A stretch of 64,000 nucleotides of DNA from Actinomycetales bacterium (GCA_017308515.1 JAFKEN010000009.1:1-64000); one strand, 5' to 3'. Counted from the first letter of the stretch, positions 35,812 through 45,095 are shown. Program-made: numbers and translations. The notes: generated by a model from the letters alone, not told the origin.

Positions 35812-38304
35812 TCAGTCTTCGCGGCGCACCTCGTCGGGCGACTTGTCGGGGCGCCAGCCGCGCCACACCGGCTGGCGCAGCCGGCCGTCGCCGGTGACCT
35901 CGGCGAAGGAGACCTCGCCGACGAGGCTCGGGGTCACCCAGTGCGCGTCGCGCGCGTCCTCGCGCGGCACGTCGTCGACCGCGGGCGTCGGGCGCGCGAT
36001 CCGGTCGAGCCGCGCGCGGGTGCGACCGAGCTCGGCGTCGTCGAAGCCGGTGCCCACCCGGCCCGCGTAGCGCAGGGTGCCGGGGTCGGATTCGTCCCCC
36101 GCGGGGATGGCGAGCAGCAGCGAGCCGAACGTCTCCTCGCGCGCGCCGTTGCCGGGGCGCCAGCCGACGACCACGACCTCCTGGGTGAGCTCGTGCTTGA
36201 GCTTCAGCCAGTCGCGGGAGCGCCGGCCGGCGCGGTACGGAGCGTCCCGCCGCTTCGCGACCACCCCTTCGAGCCCGAGCTCGCGGCTGGTGTCGAAGGC
36301 GACCCGCAGGTCGTCGCCCGCGTCGGGCGGCACCGAGACGCTCGCGCCGTCGCGCACCGCGGCCCGCAGACGTGCCCGGCGCTGCTCGTAGGGCAGGCCG
36401 GTGAGGTCCTCGCCGCCGAGCTCGAGCGCGTCGAAGAGCAGGTACTGCACCTGCACGAGCTTCCGGGCCCGCTCGACGTCGCGCGGGGTGGTGAGCCCGG
36501 ATCGCCGCTGCAGCCGCCCGAAGTCCGGCCGGCCGCGCTCGTCGAGGGCCACGATCTCGCCGTCGACCACCCCGTCGCCGTCGAGTGCCTCGGCGAGGGC
36601 CGCGAGTTCCGGATAGGTCGCCGTGAAGTCGAGCCCGTTGCGCGAGCGCAGGTCGACCTGGTCGCCGCGCACGGTGCCGATCGCCCGGTAGCCGTCCCAC
36701 TTCATCTCGTAGGCCCACTCGCCGCGCGCCGCGGACGCGGCGCGGTCGCCGCCCGGCTCGAAGTCGGCCGGCTGCGCGGTCTCGGCGAGCATCGGGTGCA
36801 CCGTGCCGGCGCCCTTCGTGCGGCCGCCGACGACGGTCTTGCCGCGGCGCAGGCCGCGAGACGTTCCGCCGCCGATCCGCTTCCACGATCCCTTCGTGTC
36901 GTCGTGATCCTCGGGGGTCTGGCTCTTCATGCGGTGCAGCAGCCAGTTCTTCGGCTCGTCCGTGTCGGTCTGCAGCAGCGCGAGCCGGTGCGAGCCGTGC
37001 TTCTCGCCGTGGATGGTGAGGATGATCTCGTCGTCGCGCCACTTCTCGAGTTCGTATGTGCCGCGATCCCAGATCGTCACGGTGCCGGCACCGTACTCGC
37101 CCTTGGGGATGGTGCCCTCGAAGGAGCCGTACTCGAGCGGATGGTCCTCGACGTGCACCGCGAGGTGGTTGCGCCCCGGATCGGCCGGCACGCCCTTCGG
37201 CACCGCCCAGCTGACCAGCACGCCGTCGCGCTCGAGCCGGAAGTCGTGGTGCAGGCGGCTCGCGTGGTGCTCCTGGATCACGAAGCTCGGCGCGCCCTCG
37301 TCGCCGCCGCGCGGGGCCGGGCGCTCACCGCCCATCGGCTCGGGCGTCTTCGCCCCGTCGCGCATCGAGCGGTACTCGGCCAACCCGTCGTCGAGGTCAG
37401 CGGCTAGGTGGCTCGCCGAGAGTTCGGCGAGCGGGTCTCCCTTCTTCGCGACCCGCTCGAGCACCTCCGTGAACTCGAGCTGCCGCAGGTCGGGGGAGGA
37501 CAGCTCGCGCCAGGTGCGCGGCGCCGCGACCGTCGGGTGCAGCCGCCCGCGTAGCGAGTACGGCACGATCGTCGTCTTCGCGCCGTTGTTCTGGCTCCAG
37601 TCGAGCAGCACCTTGCCGGTGCGCTTGGCCTTCTTCATATCGCTCACGACGAGGTCGGGGTGATCCGCCTCGAGCGCGCGGGCGAGCTCGTGGGCGACGG
37701 CGGAGATCTCGTCGCTCGAGCGGGTGCCGTCGAGCGCGGCGTAGAGGTGGATCCCCTTGCTGCCGCTCGTGACGGGCATCGGGTCGAAGCCCATGTCGCG
37801 CAGGATCGCGCGCACGAGTTTCGCGACCTCGACGCACTCCGGCAGGCCCGCACCCTCGCCGGGGTCGAGGTCGAGCACGAGGCGGTCGGGATTGCGGCGC
37901 GCGCCGTTGAGTCCGAAACGCCACTGCGGAACGTGCAGTTCGAGGCTGTTCATCTGGGCGAGCCAGGTGAGCGTCGCGAGGTCGTTGACGAGCGGGTAGG
38001 AGTTGACGTGGTCGGAGTGCTGGATGCTGCGGCGCTTCACCCACGACGGCGTCGAGTCGTCGAGGTTCTTCTGGAAGAACACCTGCCCCGGCTCCTCGGC
38101 GGTGCCGACGCCGTTCACCCAGCGCTTGCGGGTCGCGGGCCGGTCGCGCGCGTGCGGGATCAGCACCTCGGCGACGCGCGCGTAGTAGTCGAGCACCTCG
38201 GCCTTGGTGGTGCCCGTGGCGGGGTAGAGCACCTTGTCGAGGCTCGTCAGGCGGATGCGGTGGCCCCCCACCGAGACCACCTGTTCCGAACCGCTGTCCG
38301 CCAT
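35812..38304 (-). CDS. ligD: ATP-dependent DNA ligase D (polymerase-phosphoesterase-ligase)
   Basis: 830 residues with domains in mycobacterial order: primase-like polymerase (about 10-295, metal-binding LVLDLDPGEG near 145), 3'-phosphoesterase (about 335-480, EHHASRLHHDFRLE), and ATP-dependent ligase (about 515-830) with the adenylated lysine K535 in EMKWDGYR and SRNGLDFT following. With Ku it repairs double-strand breaks by end joining. ATG 38304 has TAGCGT six bases upstream. It is divergent from ku, so both can be controlled from the 110-bp region between them. Confidence 0.96.
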   Translation of the reverse strand: MADSGSEQVVSVGGHRIRLTSLDKVLYPATGTTKAEVLDYYARVAEVLIPHARDRPATRKRWVNGVGTAEEPGQVFFQKNLDDSTPSWVKRRSIQHSDHVNSYPLVNDLATLTWLAQMNSLELHVPQWRFGLNGARRNPDRLVLDLDPGEGAGLPECVEVAKLVRAILRDMGFDPMPVTSGSKGIHLYAALDGTRSSDEISAVAHELARALEADHPDLVVSDMKKAKRTGKVLLDWSQNNGAKTTIVPYSLRGRLHPTVAAPRTWRELSSPDLRQLEFTEVLERVAKKGDPLAELSASHLAADLDDGLAEYRSMRDGAKTPEPMGGERPAPRGGDEGAPSFVIQEHHASRLHHDFRLERDGVLVSWAVPKGVPADPGRNHLAVHVEDHPLEYGSFEGTIPKGEYGAGTVTIWDRGTYELEKWRDDEIILTIHGEKHGSHRLALLQTDTDEPKNWLLHRMKSQTPEDHDDTKGSWKRIGGGTSRGLRRGKTVVGGRTKGAGTVHPMLAETAQPADFEPGGDRAASAARGEWAYEMKWDGYRAIGTVRGDQVDLRSRNGLDFTATYPELAALAEALDGDGVVDGEIVALDERGRPDFGRLQRRSGLTTPRDVERARKLVQVQYLLFDALELGGEDLTGLPYEQRRARLRAAVRDGASVSVPPDAGDDLRVAFDTSRELGLEGVVAKRRDAPYRAGRRSRDWLKLKHELTQEVVVVGWRPGNGAREETFGSLLLAIPAGDESDPGTLRYAGRVGTGFDDAELGRTRARLDRIARPTPAVDDVPREDARDAHWVTPSLVGEVSFAEVTGDGRLRQPVWRGWRPDKSPDEVRRED

Positions 38305-38310
38305 GCGCTT

Positions 38311-38316
38311 ACGCTA
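38311..38316 (-). promoter_or_regulatory. Leaderless -10 box of ligD
   Basis: TAGCGT on the minus strand, six bases before ATG 38304. Confidence 0.5.
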
Positions 38317-38377
38317 CGCGCGGCTCGGGGCGCTCGGGGAGGGCGCTCACGCGCCGCCCAGGGCGCGTTCAGGAATT

Positions 38378-38392
38378 GTGGACGCCGTCCAC
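38378..38392. promoter_or_regulatory. Palindrome between ligD and ku
   Basis: GTGGAC-GCC-GTCCAC, a perfect 6-bp inverted repeat 23 bases before the ku start; a candidate operator in the shared control region. Confidence 0.4.
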
Positions 38393-38414
38393 CTCGGCGG
38401 GGAGAATGGCCGCC

Positions 38415-39281
38415 ATGCGCTCCATCTGGAAGGGCTCGCTGAGCTTCGGGCTCGTCAACGTGCCGGTGAAGATCTACTCCGCGACCGAGAGCCACGACGT
38501 GCCGCTGCACCAGGTGCACGACAAGGACGGCGGGCGCATCCGCTACAAGCGGGTGTGCGAGATCGACGGCGAGACGGTCGACTACGAGCACATCCAGAAG
38601 GCCTACGTCGAGGGCGACCAGACCGTCGTGCTGACCGACGAGGACTTCGCGGCGCTCCCGGTCGAGCGCAGCCGCGACATCGAGATCGTCGAATTCGTGC
38701 CGACCGAGCAGATCGATCCGATCATGTTCGAGAAGAGCTACTACCTCGCGCCCGACTCGAAGTCGACCAAGGCCTACGTGCTGCTGCTGCAGACCCTCGA
38801 GGAGACCGACCGCACCGCGATCGTGCAGTTCGCGCTGCGGCAGAAGACGCGGCTCGCGGCGCTGCGCGTGCGCGACGGGGTGCTGACGCTGCAGACCCTG
38901 CTGTGGGACGACGAGGTGCGCGAGGCGCGGTTCCCCGAGCTCGACGAGCGGCCGAAGGTCACCGAGGCGGAGCTGAAGATGTCCAAGCAGCTCATCGAGA
39001 GCTTCGCCTCCGACTTCAGCCCGGAGAAGTTCACCGACGACTACCAGGAGCAGCTGAAGACGCTCGTCGAGGCGAAGCTCGAGCAGGGCGACGCGCTCGA
39101 CACCGAGGCGACCTTCGGCCGTCAGACCGAGGGCGGCGGCGAGGTGCTCGACCTCATGGAGGCGCTCAAGCGCTCGGTCGAGCGCTCGCGCGGGGGCGCG
39201 AGCGGGGGCTCCGGGGCGAAGAAGACGCCGGCGAAGGGCTCGACCGCGAAGAAGGCGCCGGCCAAGAAGAAGAGCGCGTAG
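38415..39281 (+). CDS. ku: Non-homologous end joining protein Ku
   Basis: 288 residues. The Ku core starts at MRSIWKGSLSFGLVNVPVKIY and runs to about 250 (KFTDDYQEQL); the C-terminal 40 residues are a Lys/Ala-rich tail (KKTPAKGSTAKKAPAKKKSA), which in other bacterial Ku proteins helps DNA binding and ring threading. ATG 38415 is preferred over ATG 38406 because the GGGGAGA ribosome site would be too close to the latter. Partner of LigD on the other strand. Confidence 0.95.
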   Translation: MRSIWKGSLSFGLVNVPVKIYSATESHDVPLHQVHDKDGGRIRYKRVCEIDGETVDYEHIQKAYVEGDQTVVLTDEDFAALPVERSRDIEIVEFVPTEQIDPIMFEKSYYLAPDSKSTKAYVLLLQTLEETDRTAIVQFALRQKTRLAALRVRDGVLTLQTLLWDDEVREARFPELDERPKVTEAELKMSKQLIESFASDFSPEKFTDDYQEQLKTLVEAKLEQGDALDTEATFGRQTEGGGEVLDLMEALKRSVERSRGGASGGSGAKKTPAKGSTAKKAPAKKKSA

Positions 39282-39330
39282 CGACCGGGGCGAGAGGCGC
39301 CACGCGCATCCGCCCCGGCCGTCCGGCGCG

Positions 39331-39597
39331 TCAGTGGTCGCGCAGCTCGCGGATGAGCTCGTCCTTGCGCAGGTCGGAATAGCCCTCGAGCCCGAGCTCC
39401 TTGGCGCGGCCCTTCAGCTCGTCGACGGTCCAGTCCTCGTAGGAGCCGGACTCGCCGCCGCGCTCGCCGACCTCGGAGCGGCCGTCGCGCGCCGCCGCGT
39501 TGGAGATCCGCGCGGCCTTCTCCTTGCTGTCGCCCTCGTCGCGGAGCTTCTCGTAGAGCTCCGGGTCCTTCAGGCTCGACTCACGGTCACCGGGCAT
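39331..39597 (-). CDS. DUF7218 / Rho termination factor N-terminal domain protein
   Basis: 88 residues, very charged. Residues 8-38 ([29 protein letters not shown]) form the DUF7218 segment seen in small stress-associated proteins; residues 53-86 ([30 protein letters not shown]) are a Rho-N/SAP-like helix-extended-loop-helix that binds nucleic acid in other proteins. It starts one base after the stop of the SDR gene upstream, so the two are co-translated. Function unknown; a nucleic-acid or chromatin role next to ligD/ku is conceivable. Confidence 0.8.
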   Translation of the reverse strand: MPGDRESSLKDPELYEKLRDEGDSKEKAARISNAAARDGRSEVGERGGESGSYEDWTVDELKGRAKELGLEGYSDLRKDELIRELRDH

Positions 39598-39598
39598 C

Positions 39599-40513
39599 TC
39601 AGAGCCCCTTTCCGCCCGTCACGGGCACGATCGCCCCGGAGACGTAGCTCGCCTCCGGGGACGCCAGGAAGACGTAGGCGGGCGCGACCTCGGCCGGCTG
39701 ACCGGGGCGCCCGAGCGGTGTGTTCTCGCCGAAGCCCTCGGGGAACTCCTCGCTCGTCGCGGGGATGAGCGGGGTCCAGATCGGGCCGGGCGCGACGGCG
39801 TTGACACGCACGCCCTTCGGGCCCAGTTCCTGCGCGAGGGCCTTCGTGAAGGCGACGTGCGAGGCCTTCGTCATCGCGTAGTCGAGCAGGGCGGGGCTCG
39901 GGTCGAAGGCCTGGATCGACGTGGTCGTGATGATCGAGGCGCCGGGCCGCAGGTGGGGGATCGCGGCGCGGGCGATCCACAGCGGCGCCAACTCGTTGGT
40001 CTCGATCACCCGCCGGATCTCGTCGATCGGGGTGTTCTCGAGGCCCTCGCGCTGCTTCTGGTAGCCGGCGTTGAGCACGAGGATGTCGAGGGCCCCGAGC
40101 CCGTCGACGACGTCGCGCACGAGCTGGTCGCACTCGGTCGCGTCGCGGATGTCGCCCGGCAGCAGCAGGACGCGCCGCCCCGCGGCCTCGACGAGGTCGC
40201 CGACCTTCCGCGCGTCCGCCTCCTCCTCGGGCAGGAACGAGATCGCGACGTCGGCGCCCTCGCGGGCGAAGGCGATCGCGACCGCGCGCCCGATGCCGGA
40301 GTCGCCGCCCGTGATCAGTGCGCGCATCCCCTCCAGCCGGCCCGAGCCGCGATAGCTCTCCTCGCCGTGGTCGGGGTGGGGGAGGGTCTGACCGGTCGTG
40401 CCGGGCTGGTCCTGTTCGTCGGGCACCGGATCCATGCGGTAGCGGGTGCGCGGGTCGACCAGGGCGGCCGGTGCGGCAGCAGACGGGGCGGTGGGCGGTG
40501 CGGTGGGGGTCAT
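39599..40513 (-). CDS. SDR family oxidoreductase, general-stress type
   Basis: 304 residues. Cofactor motif [12 protein letters not shown] at about 73-84, NAG in LVLNAGYQ, catalytic Ser in TTTSIQAF and Y-x-x-x-K in DYAMTKAS. An N-terminal extension of about 50 residues (with [16 protein letters not shown]) is typical of the YghA/YhdF group induced by stress. ATG 40513 has AGAGGA six bases upstream. Substrate unknown. Confidence 0.9.
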   Translation of the reverse strand: MTPTAPPTAPSAAAPAALVDPRTRYRMDPVPDEQDQPGTTGQTLPHPDHGEESYRGSGRLEGMRALITGGDSGIGRAVAIAFAREGADVAISFLPEEEADARKVGDLVEAAGRRVLLLPGDIRDATECDQLVRDVVDGLGALDILVLNAGYQKQREGLENTPIDEIRRVIETNELAPLWIARAAIPHLRPGASIITTTSIQAFDPSPALLDYAMTKASHVAFTKALAQELGPKGVRVNAVAPGPIWTPLIPATSEEFPEGFGENTPLGRPGQPAEVAPAYVFLASPEASYVSGAIVPVTGGKGL

Positions 40514-40622
40514 GGCGTCCTCTCGACCCACCCGGGATACGTGGCGTGCCGGCCGGGCGTGGCGATTCCCCGCGGGCGCCCAGCCGTCGCCCAGCGCGTG
40601 TCCGGGTCCGGCCCGAGCGCGC

Positions 40623-41168
40623 TCAGCGCGGCTCGTCGCGCGCGCGACGCGCCCGCACGGTGCGCGGCATCGCGAACCAGGCCGCGACGGCGCCGACCAG
40701 CGTGACCCCGGCGGCGACGCCGCCCGCGACGGGGCCGGCGACGAGGTCGAAGACGAGCAGCGCGGTCCCCGCGAGGGTCAGCGCGAGCACGAGGACGACG
40801 GCGCGCACCACCCGGTCGCCGATCCGCACGATGTCGGGCTTGGCGCCGCGGCGGAAGAGCGTGCGATGCAGGCTCACCGGCGCGAGCGCGAGGAGCGTGC
40901 CGAGGATCGCGAGGGTCACGAGCACGAGGTAGACGGTCCGCTCGGCGGTGCCGAGGTCGGCGAACCCGGACTGGAACGGGATCGTGAGCAGGAAGCCGGT
41001 GAGGATCTGCGAACCGGTCTGGGTGACGCGCAGCTCCTGCAGCAGCTCGGCCCAGTTGCGGTCGAGCCGCTCGTTCTCGGTCTCGTCGCGCCCGTCGCCG
41101 GGCAGCGCGTCGCGCTCGTCGTCGGGGTCGGGAGCCGGGCGGTCGCCGGATCCGAGGGCGGGGCTCAT
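40623..41168 (-). CDS. DUF6328 family membrane protein
   Basis: 181 residues. A charged cytoplasmic N-terminus (1-45) contains the conserved WAELLQELRVTQTGSQILTGFLLTIPFQ block, followed by four transmembrane segments (about 52-70, 78-98, 118-140, 143-165). Family of unknown function. ATG 41168 has TAGCAT six bases upstream. Confidence 0.8.
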   Translation of the reverse strand: MSPALGSGDRPAPDPDDERDALPGDGRDETENERLDRNWAELLQELRVTQTGSQILTGFLLTIPFQSGFADLGTAERTVYLVLVTLAILGTLLALAPVSLHRTLFRRGAKPDIVRIGDRVVRAVVLVLALTLAGTALLVFDLVAGPVAGGVAAGVTLVGAVAAWFAMPRTVRARRARDEPR

Positions 41169-41174
41169 GCTCCG

Positions 41175-41180
41175 ATGCTA
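41175..41180 (-). promoter_or_regulatory. Leaderless -10 box of the DUF6328 gene
   Basis: TAGCAT on the minus strand, six bases before ATG 41168. Confidence 0.55.
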
Positions 41181-42743
41181 GGCAGCGTCGCCGGTCGGAG
41201 CCGGGGTGCGCCGACGCCGCGCGACGTCGCCGCCCGCGGCGCGCGGGGCGGCGGGCCGCGCGCGCCAGAGGTGCAGGGTCGCGTAGCTGCGCCACGGCGC
41301 CCACGCCTGCCCGGCCTCCGCGAGCCCGGAGGCGCTCGCGGGCAGCCCGCGCGCGGCCGCGCTCTGGCGCACCACGAGATCTTCGGCGAGCAGCACGTCG
41401 GGGTGACCCAGCACGCGCAGCGCGAGGTAGCCCGCGGTCCACGGCCCGATGCCGGGCAGCGCGAGCAGCGAGGCGCGGAAGCGTTCCGCGGGCGTCTCGG
41501 GCCCCAGCTCGAGATCGCCCTCGGCGAGCGCGCGGGCGACCGTGAGGATCGTCGCGATGCGGCGCTCCGGCCCGCGCAGCACCTCGGCCCCCCGCTCGGC
41601 GACCGCGGCCGCCGAGGGGAAGCCGCCGTCGCCGAGCGCCGCGACGAGCCGCCCGGTCACGGTCGTCGCCGCCGCGACGGAGATCTGCTGGCCGAGGAGG
41701 GTGCGCAGCACCGCCTCGGCGGGGTCGGCGCTGCCCGGCAGGCGGATGCCGGGCACGCCCGCGACGAGCGGCGCGAGCGCCGGGTCGGCTCCCAGCGCGA
41801 GGTCGATCGCGGCGGCGTCGGCGTCGAGATCGAACATCCGTCGGATGCGCGCCGACAGCGCCGGCACGTCGGCGAGTCGGGCGAGGCGGGCCGTCACGAG
41901 CACGCCGGCTCGGTCGGGATCCGGGCGCACCTCCACCTCGGCGCGCCCGCCGGGCAGCTCGATCGGGCGCGCGAAGCGCTCGGCGTCGCCCCGCTCGAGA
42001 CCGGGGACGGCGTGGTCGGCGAAGAAGCGGAACAGTCCCGCGGCGTCGAAGGGCGCGCGCGCCGGCAGCCGCAGCTCGACGGGCGTGCCGGGCGCGGGCG
42101 GTTCGGTCGCCCGGTCGGCGACCGAGGCGGGGGCGGGCGTGGGCGGCGCGGCGCGCATCGCGTCGCGTCCGCGCCGCGCGAGCGCGCGCAGCTCGGTCGG
42201 GGTCGCGCGGTAGACCTCGCGGATGGTGTCGTTGAACTGCCGCAGGCTGCCGAAGCCGGAGGCGAAGGCCACGTCGGCGACCGGCAGCTCGGTCGAGCCG
42301 AGCAGGGTGCGCGCCGTCTGGGCGCGGTGCGCGCGGGCGAGGGCGAGCGGCCCGGCGCCGAGCTCGGCGCGCAGCACGCGGCCCAGGTGGCGGGGGGTGT
42401 AGCCGAGCCGTCGCGCGAGGCCCGCGACGCCTTCGCGCTCGACGAGGCCGTCCTGCACAAGCCGCATCGCTCGGCCCGCGAGGTCGTCGCGCAGGCGCCA
42501 CTCGGGCGAGCCGGGCACGGCGTCGGGCTGGCAGCGTTTGCACGCGCGCAGCCCCTGCTCGTGCGCGGCGGCCGCCGTGAGGAAGAACCGCACGTTGCGC
42601 CGCTGCGGTGTGAGGGCCGGGCAGCTGGGTCGGCAGTAGATGCCGGTCGTCCGCACGCCGACGATGAACTGCCCGTCGAAGCGCGCGTCGCGCGCCTGCA
42701 GCGCGGTGTAGCGCTGCTCGAACAGCGGATCCTCGGGGCTCAC
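41178..42743 (-). CDS. alkA: Ada-AlkA fusion: methylphosphotriester-sensing regulator and 3-methyladenine DNA glycosylase
   Basis: 521 residues. Residues 1-75 are the Ada N-terminal zinc domain with C37, C41, C68 and C71 (YCRPSC, CKRC); the first accepts a methyl group from DNA phosphotriesters. An AraC-type HTH follows (about 85-190). From about 215 comes AlkA, with the helix-hairpin-helix LPGIGPWTAGYLALR and the catalytic Asp of LLAEDLVVRQ. The protein thus senses alkylation and removes the damaged bases; it probably activates its own gene. GTG 42743 follows CAGGCT by six bases. Its stop lies 10 bases before the DUF6328 start. Confidence 0.92.
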   Translation of the reverse strand: MSPEDPLFEQRYTALQARDARFDGQFIVGVRTTGIYCRPSCPALTPQRRNVRFFLTAAAAHEQGLRACKRCQPDAVPGSPEWRLRDDLAGRAMRLVQDGLVEREGVAGLARRLGYTPRHLGRVLRAELGAGPLALARAHRAQTARTLLGSTELPVADVAFASGFGSLRQFNDTIREVYRATPTELRALARRGRDAMRAAPPTPAPASVADRATEPPAPGTPVELRLPARAPFDAAGLFRFFADHAVPGLERGDAERFARPIELPGGRAEVEVRPDPDRAGVLVTARLARLADVPALSARIRRMFDLDADAAAIDLALGADPALAPLVAGVPGIRLPGSADPAEAVLRTLLGQQISVAAATTVTGRLVAALGDGGFPSAAAVAERGAEVLRGPERRIATILTVARALAEGDLELGPETPAERFRASLLALPGIGPWTAGYLALRVLGHPDVLLAEDLVVRQSAAARGLPASASGLAEAGQAWAPWRSYATLHLWRARPAAPRAAGGDVARRRRTPAPTGDAA

Positions 42744-42749
42744 CCGGCC

Positions 42750-42755
42750 AGCCTG
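42750..42755 (-). promoter_or_regulatory. Leaderless -10 box of alkA
   Basis: CAGGCT on the minus strand, six bases before GTG 42743. Confidence 0.45.
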
Positions 42756-42805
42756 CCACCGCCCGCCGACCCCCGTCAGCGGGAATCGGACACGACCGCG
42801 GCCGT

Positions 42806-42811
42806 TAGCCT
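42806..42811 (+). promoter_or_regulatory. Leaderless -10 box of the GlcD-type gene
   Basis: TAGCCT six bases before ATG 42818. Confidence 0.55.
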
Positions 42812-42817
42812 GGGCCC

Positions 42818-44326
42818 ATGACGCAGCGTGGCGCCTCGGCGCAGGCCCCCGACCCGGCGCAGGGCCCGGACCCGGCGCCGGCCCCCGACTCGGCGCAGAG
42901 CCCGGACGCGGCGCCGGAGCAGGTCGGGGCGACCGCGCTCGCGGAGCTCGCGGCCGCCCTCGGCGAGGCGCTCGTGCGCGATCCGGCGGCGCTCGACCTC
43001 GCGCGCGCCGACAAGTCGGGCCATCGCGCGAGCGCCGCGCCGCTCGCCCTCGTCGAGGCGCGGAGCATCGACGACGTCTCCGCGACGCTGCGGATCGCGA
43101 ACGCGCACGGCATCCCCGTCGTCCCGCGCGGCGGCGGCAGCGGCCTCGCGGGCGGCGCGATCGCGGGGGAGGGCGAACTCGTGCTGTCGCTGCGGGGCAT
43201 GGACCGCATCCTCGAGATCGACCCGGTCGAGCAGCTCGCCGTCGTCGAGGCTGGGGTCGTCAACGCCGACCTGGACGCCGCCGCGCGCGCCCAGGGCCTG
43301 TTCTTCGCGCCCGACCCCGCGAGCCGCGCGCTCGCCACGGTCGGCGGCAACGTCGCCACCAACGCGGGAGGGCTCGCCTGCGTCGCCTACGGCGTCACCC
43401 GCGAGGCGGTGCTCGGGCTGACGGTCGTGCTCGCCGACGGCACGGTGCTCGAGACCGGCCGGCGCACCGCGAAGGGCGTCACCGGGCTCGACCTCACGGC
43501 GCTGATGGTCGGATCCGAGGGCACCCTCGGCGTCGTCGTGCGGGCCACCGTGCGGCTGCGGCGCGTGCCCGAGGGGGATCCCGCGACCGTGCGGGCCGCG
43601 TTCGACGGCGTGGGCGCCGCCGCGCGGGCCGCGACCGCGATCCTCGCCGCCGGCGTCGCCCCCGCTGCGCTCGAGCTGCTCGACGCCGGCTCGCTCGAGG
43701 CCATCGTCGAGCTGCTGGGCCCCGTCGACGCGGCGGGTCTCGAGGGGGCCGGCGCGCTGCTGCTCGTGCGCACCGACGGCCCCGACGCGGCCGTGCGCGC
43801 CGAGTTCGCGGCACGGGTGTGCGCCGACGCGGGGGCCAGCGTCGAGGTCGCGGCCGACCCGGCCGAGGGCGAGCGGCTGTTCGCGGCGCGGCGCGCGTTC
43901 CATCCCGCGCTGGAGGCGCGCGGTACGGTGCTCATCGAGGACGTCGCGGTGCCGCGCTCGCGCCTGCCGGAGATGTTCGCGGCGCTCGAGCGCATCGCGC
44001 GGGAGACCGGGATCCCGATCCCCACCGTCGCGCACGCGGGCGACGGCAACCTGCACCCCAACTTCGTGCTGCCCGCGCCCGAGCCCGGCGCCGGTGACGC
44101 GGGCGGCGACGCGGCGGAGGTGCCCGCCGAGGTCTGGGCCGCCGCCGACGCGGTGTTCCGCGCGGCGCTCGAGCTCGGGGGCACGCTGACGGGTGAGCAC
44201 GGCGTCGGCACGCTCAAGCGGCGCTGGCTCGCCGACGAGCTCGGCGACGACGCCGTCGCGCTGCAGCGTCGCATCAAGGCGGCGTTCGACCCGAACGGCA
44301 TCCTCAATCCCGGTAAGGCGATCTGA
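42818..44326 (+). CDS. FAD-linked oxidase, GlcD/D-lactate dehydrogenase type
   Basis: 502 residues. FAD-binding PCMH domain with VVPRGGGSGLAGGAI and ATVGGNVATNAGG at about 105-190, then the cap domain and the C-terminal motifs HAGDGNLHPNF and LTGEHGVGTLKRRWL that carry the substrate and metal site. It oxidises a 2-hydroxy acid such as glycolate or D-lactate. The first 35 residues are a Pro/Asp/Ala-rich low-complexity leader (PDPAQGPDPAPAPDSAQ) not found in the core family. Leaderless start. Confidence 0.9.
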   Translation: MTQRGASAQAPDPAQGPDPAPAPDSAQSPDAAPEQVGATALAELAAALGEALVRDPAALDLARADKSGHRASAAPLALVEARSIDDVSATLRIANAHGIPVVPRGGGSGLAGGAIAGEGELVLSLRGMDRILEIDPVEQLAVVEAGVVNADLDAAARAQGLFFAPDPASRALATVGGNVATNAGGLACVAYGVTREAVLGLTVVLADGTVLETGRRTAKGVTGLDLTALMVGSEGTLGVVVRATVRLRRVPEGDPATVRAAFDGVGAAARAATAILAAGVAPAALELLDAGSLEAIVELLGPVDAAGLEGAGALLLVRTDGPDAAVRAEFAARVCADAGASVEVAADPAEGERLFAARRAFHPALEARGTVLIEDVAVPRSRLPEMFAALERIARETGIPIPTVAHAGDGNLHPNFVLPAPEPGAGDAGGDAAEVPAEVWAAADAVFRAALELGGTLTGEHGVGTLKRRWLADELGDDAVALQRRIKAAFDPNGILNPGKAI

Positions 44327-44432
44327 CCCGCCGGCCCGGTACCGCGATCCGACGCGCCGGGGGCCGCGCGAGCGTGCCGCGGATCCGCCCCGTCCCGCGG
44401 CGCGGCCTCGCGCGAGACCGAACGCCGCATCG

Positions 44433-44481
44433 CAGCGGGCTGAGAGTCCGCTGGGCGGGAATAGCACGGGGGGTGCCCCGG
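44433..44481 (+). other. Structured leader before the small MDR-like gene
   Basis: CAGCGG/CCGCTG (44433-44453) forms a hairpin with a 9-base loop, followed by GGGG/CCCC around 44470-44480. The leader superficially resembles parts of a TPP riboswitch (GGGGTGCC, TTGAGA) but lacks the pairing needed. The rest of 44327-44501 is plain G+C-rich sequence. Confidence 0.3.
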
Positions 44482-44501
44482 TTGAGAGGGTCGAGGTGGA
44501 C

Positions 44502-45095
44502 ATGACCGACACCCTGAATCCGATTCCCTCCGTGATCCCCGCGCGCACCCGCACGGGCGTCCCGCGTCCCGGCGCGGGCGTGCTGCGCCTGCGTCCCACG
44601 CTGCGCGGCCGCGGCTTCGTCGTGGGCGCCGTCGACGCGGCGGGTCCCGACACGAGCGGCTTCGCGCCGCGCGACCGGGTCGCCTGGCGCGACGACGGGC
44701 GCGAGCTGCCGGCCCTGCTGCTCATGCCGCAGGACGACGTGCTCGGCGTGCCGAGCTGGATCAGCGACGAGCAGGTGGTGAGCTACCTCGCCCCCGGCCT
44801 GGTGGCCCGCGCTCTCGTGCGCACGCGCCCCGTCGGGCGGGGAGACGCCGTGCAGGTGCTCGCCTCGGATCCGCTCGTGCACCGCATGACGAGCGCCTGG
44901 GTGAAGTCCCTCGGCGCCCGGGTGACCGACGACGACGCCACGCTCGAGATCCGCGACCTCCCGCAGGCGCGGCGGATCGGCGGCGGCCACGGCCGGCTCG
45001 CGCAGGCGGCGGTCGAGGTGTTCCAGGCGATCCGCGCCGGCGTGTTCGACGGGGTCGAGCCGATCAGCGGCACCCGCCCCGGGCTCGCCGCCTGA
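44502..45095 (+). CDS. Small protein related to medium-chain dehydrogenases, probably degenerate
   Basis: 197 residues, weak identification. The order RFVVGAVDAAGPDTSGFAPRDRVAW, then a segment like the GroES-fold core of quinone oxidoreductases, then LAPGLVARALVRTRPVGRGDAVQVLASDP and KSLGARVTDDD resembles an MDR protein, and the end (GGGHGRLAQAAVEVFQAIRAGVF) resembles its C-terminus. The Rossmann glycine motif and most of the cofactor domain are missing and the protein is about 130 residues shorter than usual. It may have a non-catalytic role. ATG 44502 has GAGG nearby. Confidence 0.5.
   Translation: MTDTLNPIPSVIPARTRTGVPRPGAGVLRLRPTLRGRGFVVGAVDAAGPDTSGFAPRDRVAWRDDGRELPALLLMPQDDVLGVPSWISDEQVVSYLAPGLVARALVRTRPVGRGDAVQVLASDPLVHRMTSAWVKSLGARVTDDDATLEIRDLPQARRIGGGHGRLAQAAVEVFQAIRAGVFDGVEPISGTRPGLAA

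Noticed and set aside
38406-38414. Earlier ATG as start of ku
   Set aside because: The GGGGAGA ribosome site would be one to two bases from it; the next ATG (38415) starts the conserved MRSIWKG.
44465-44545. TPP riboswitch-like pieces (GGGGTGCC, TTGAGA, then ACCCTGAATCCGAT)
   Set aside because: The P3 stem would have a two-base loop, the P4/P5 sequences are missing, the last piece is inside the coding sequence and the gene has no link to thiamine.
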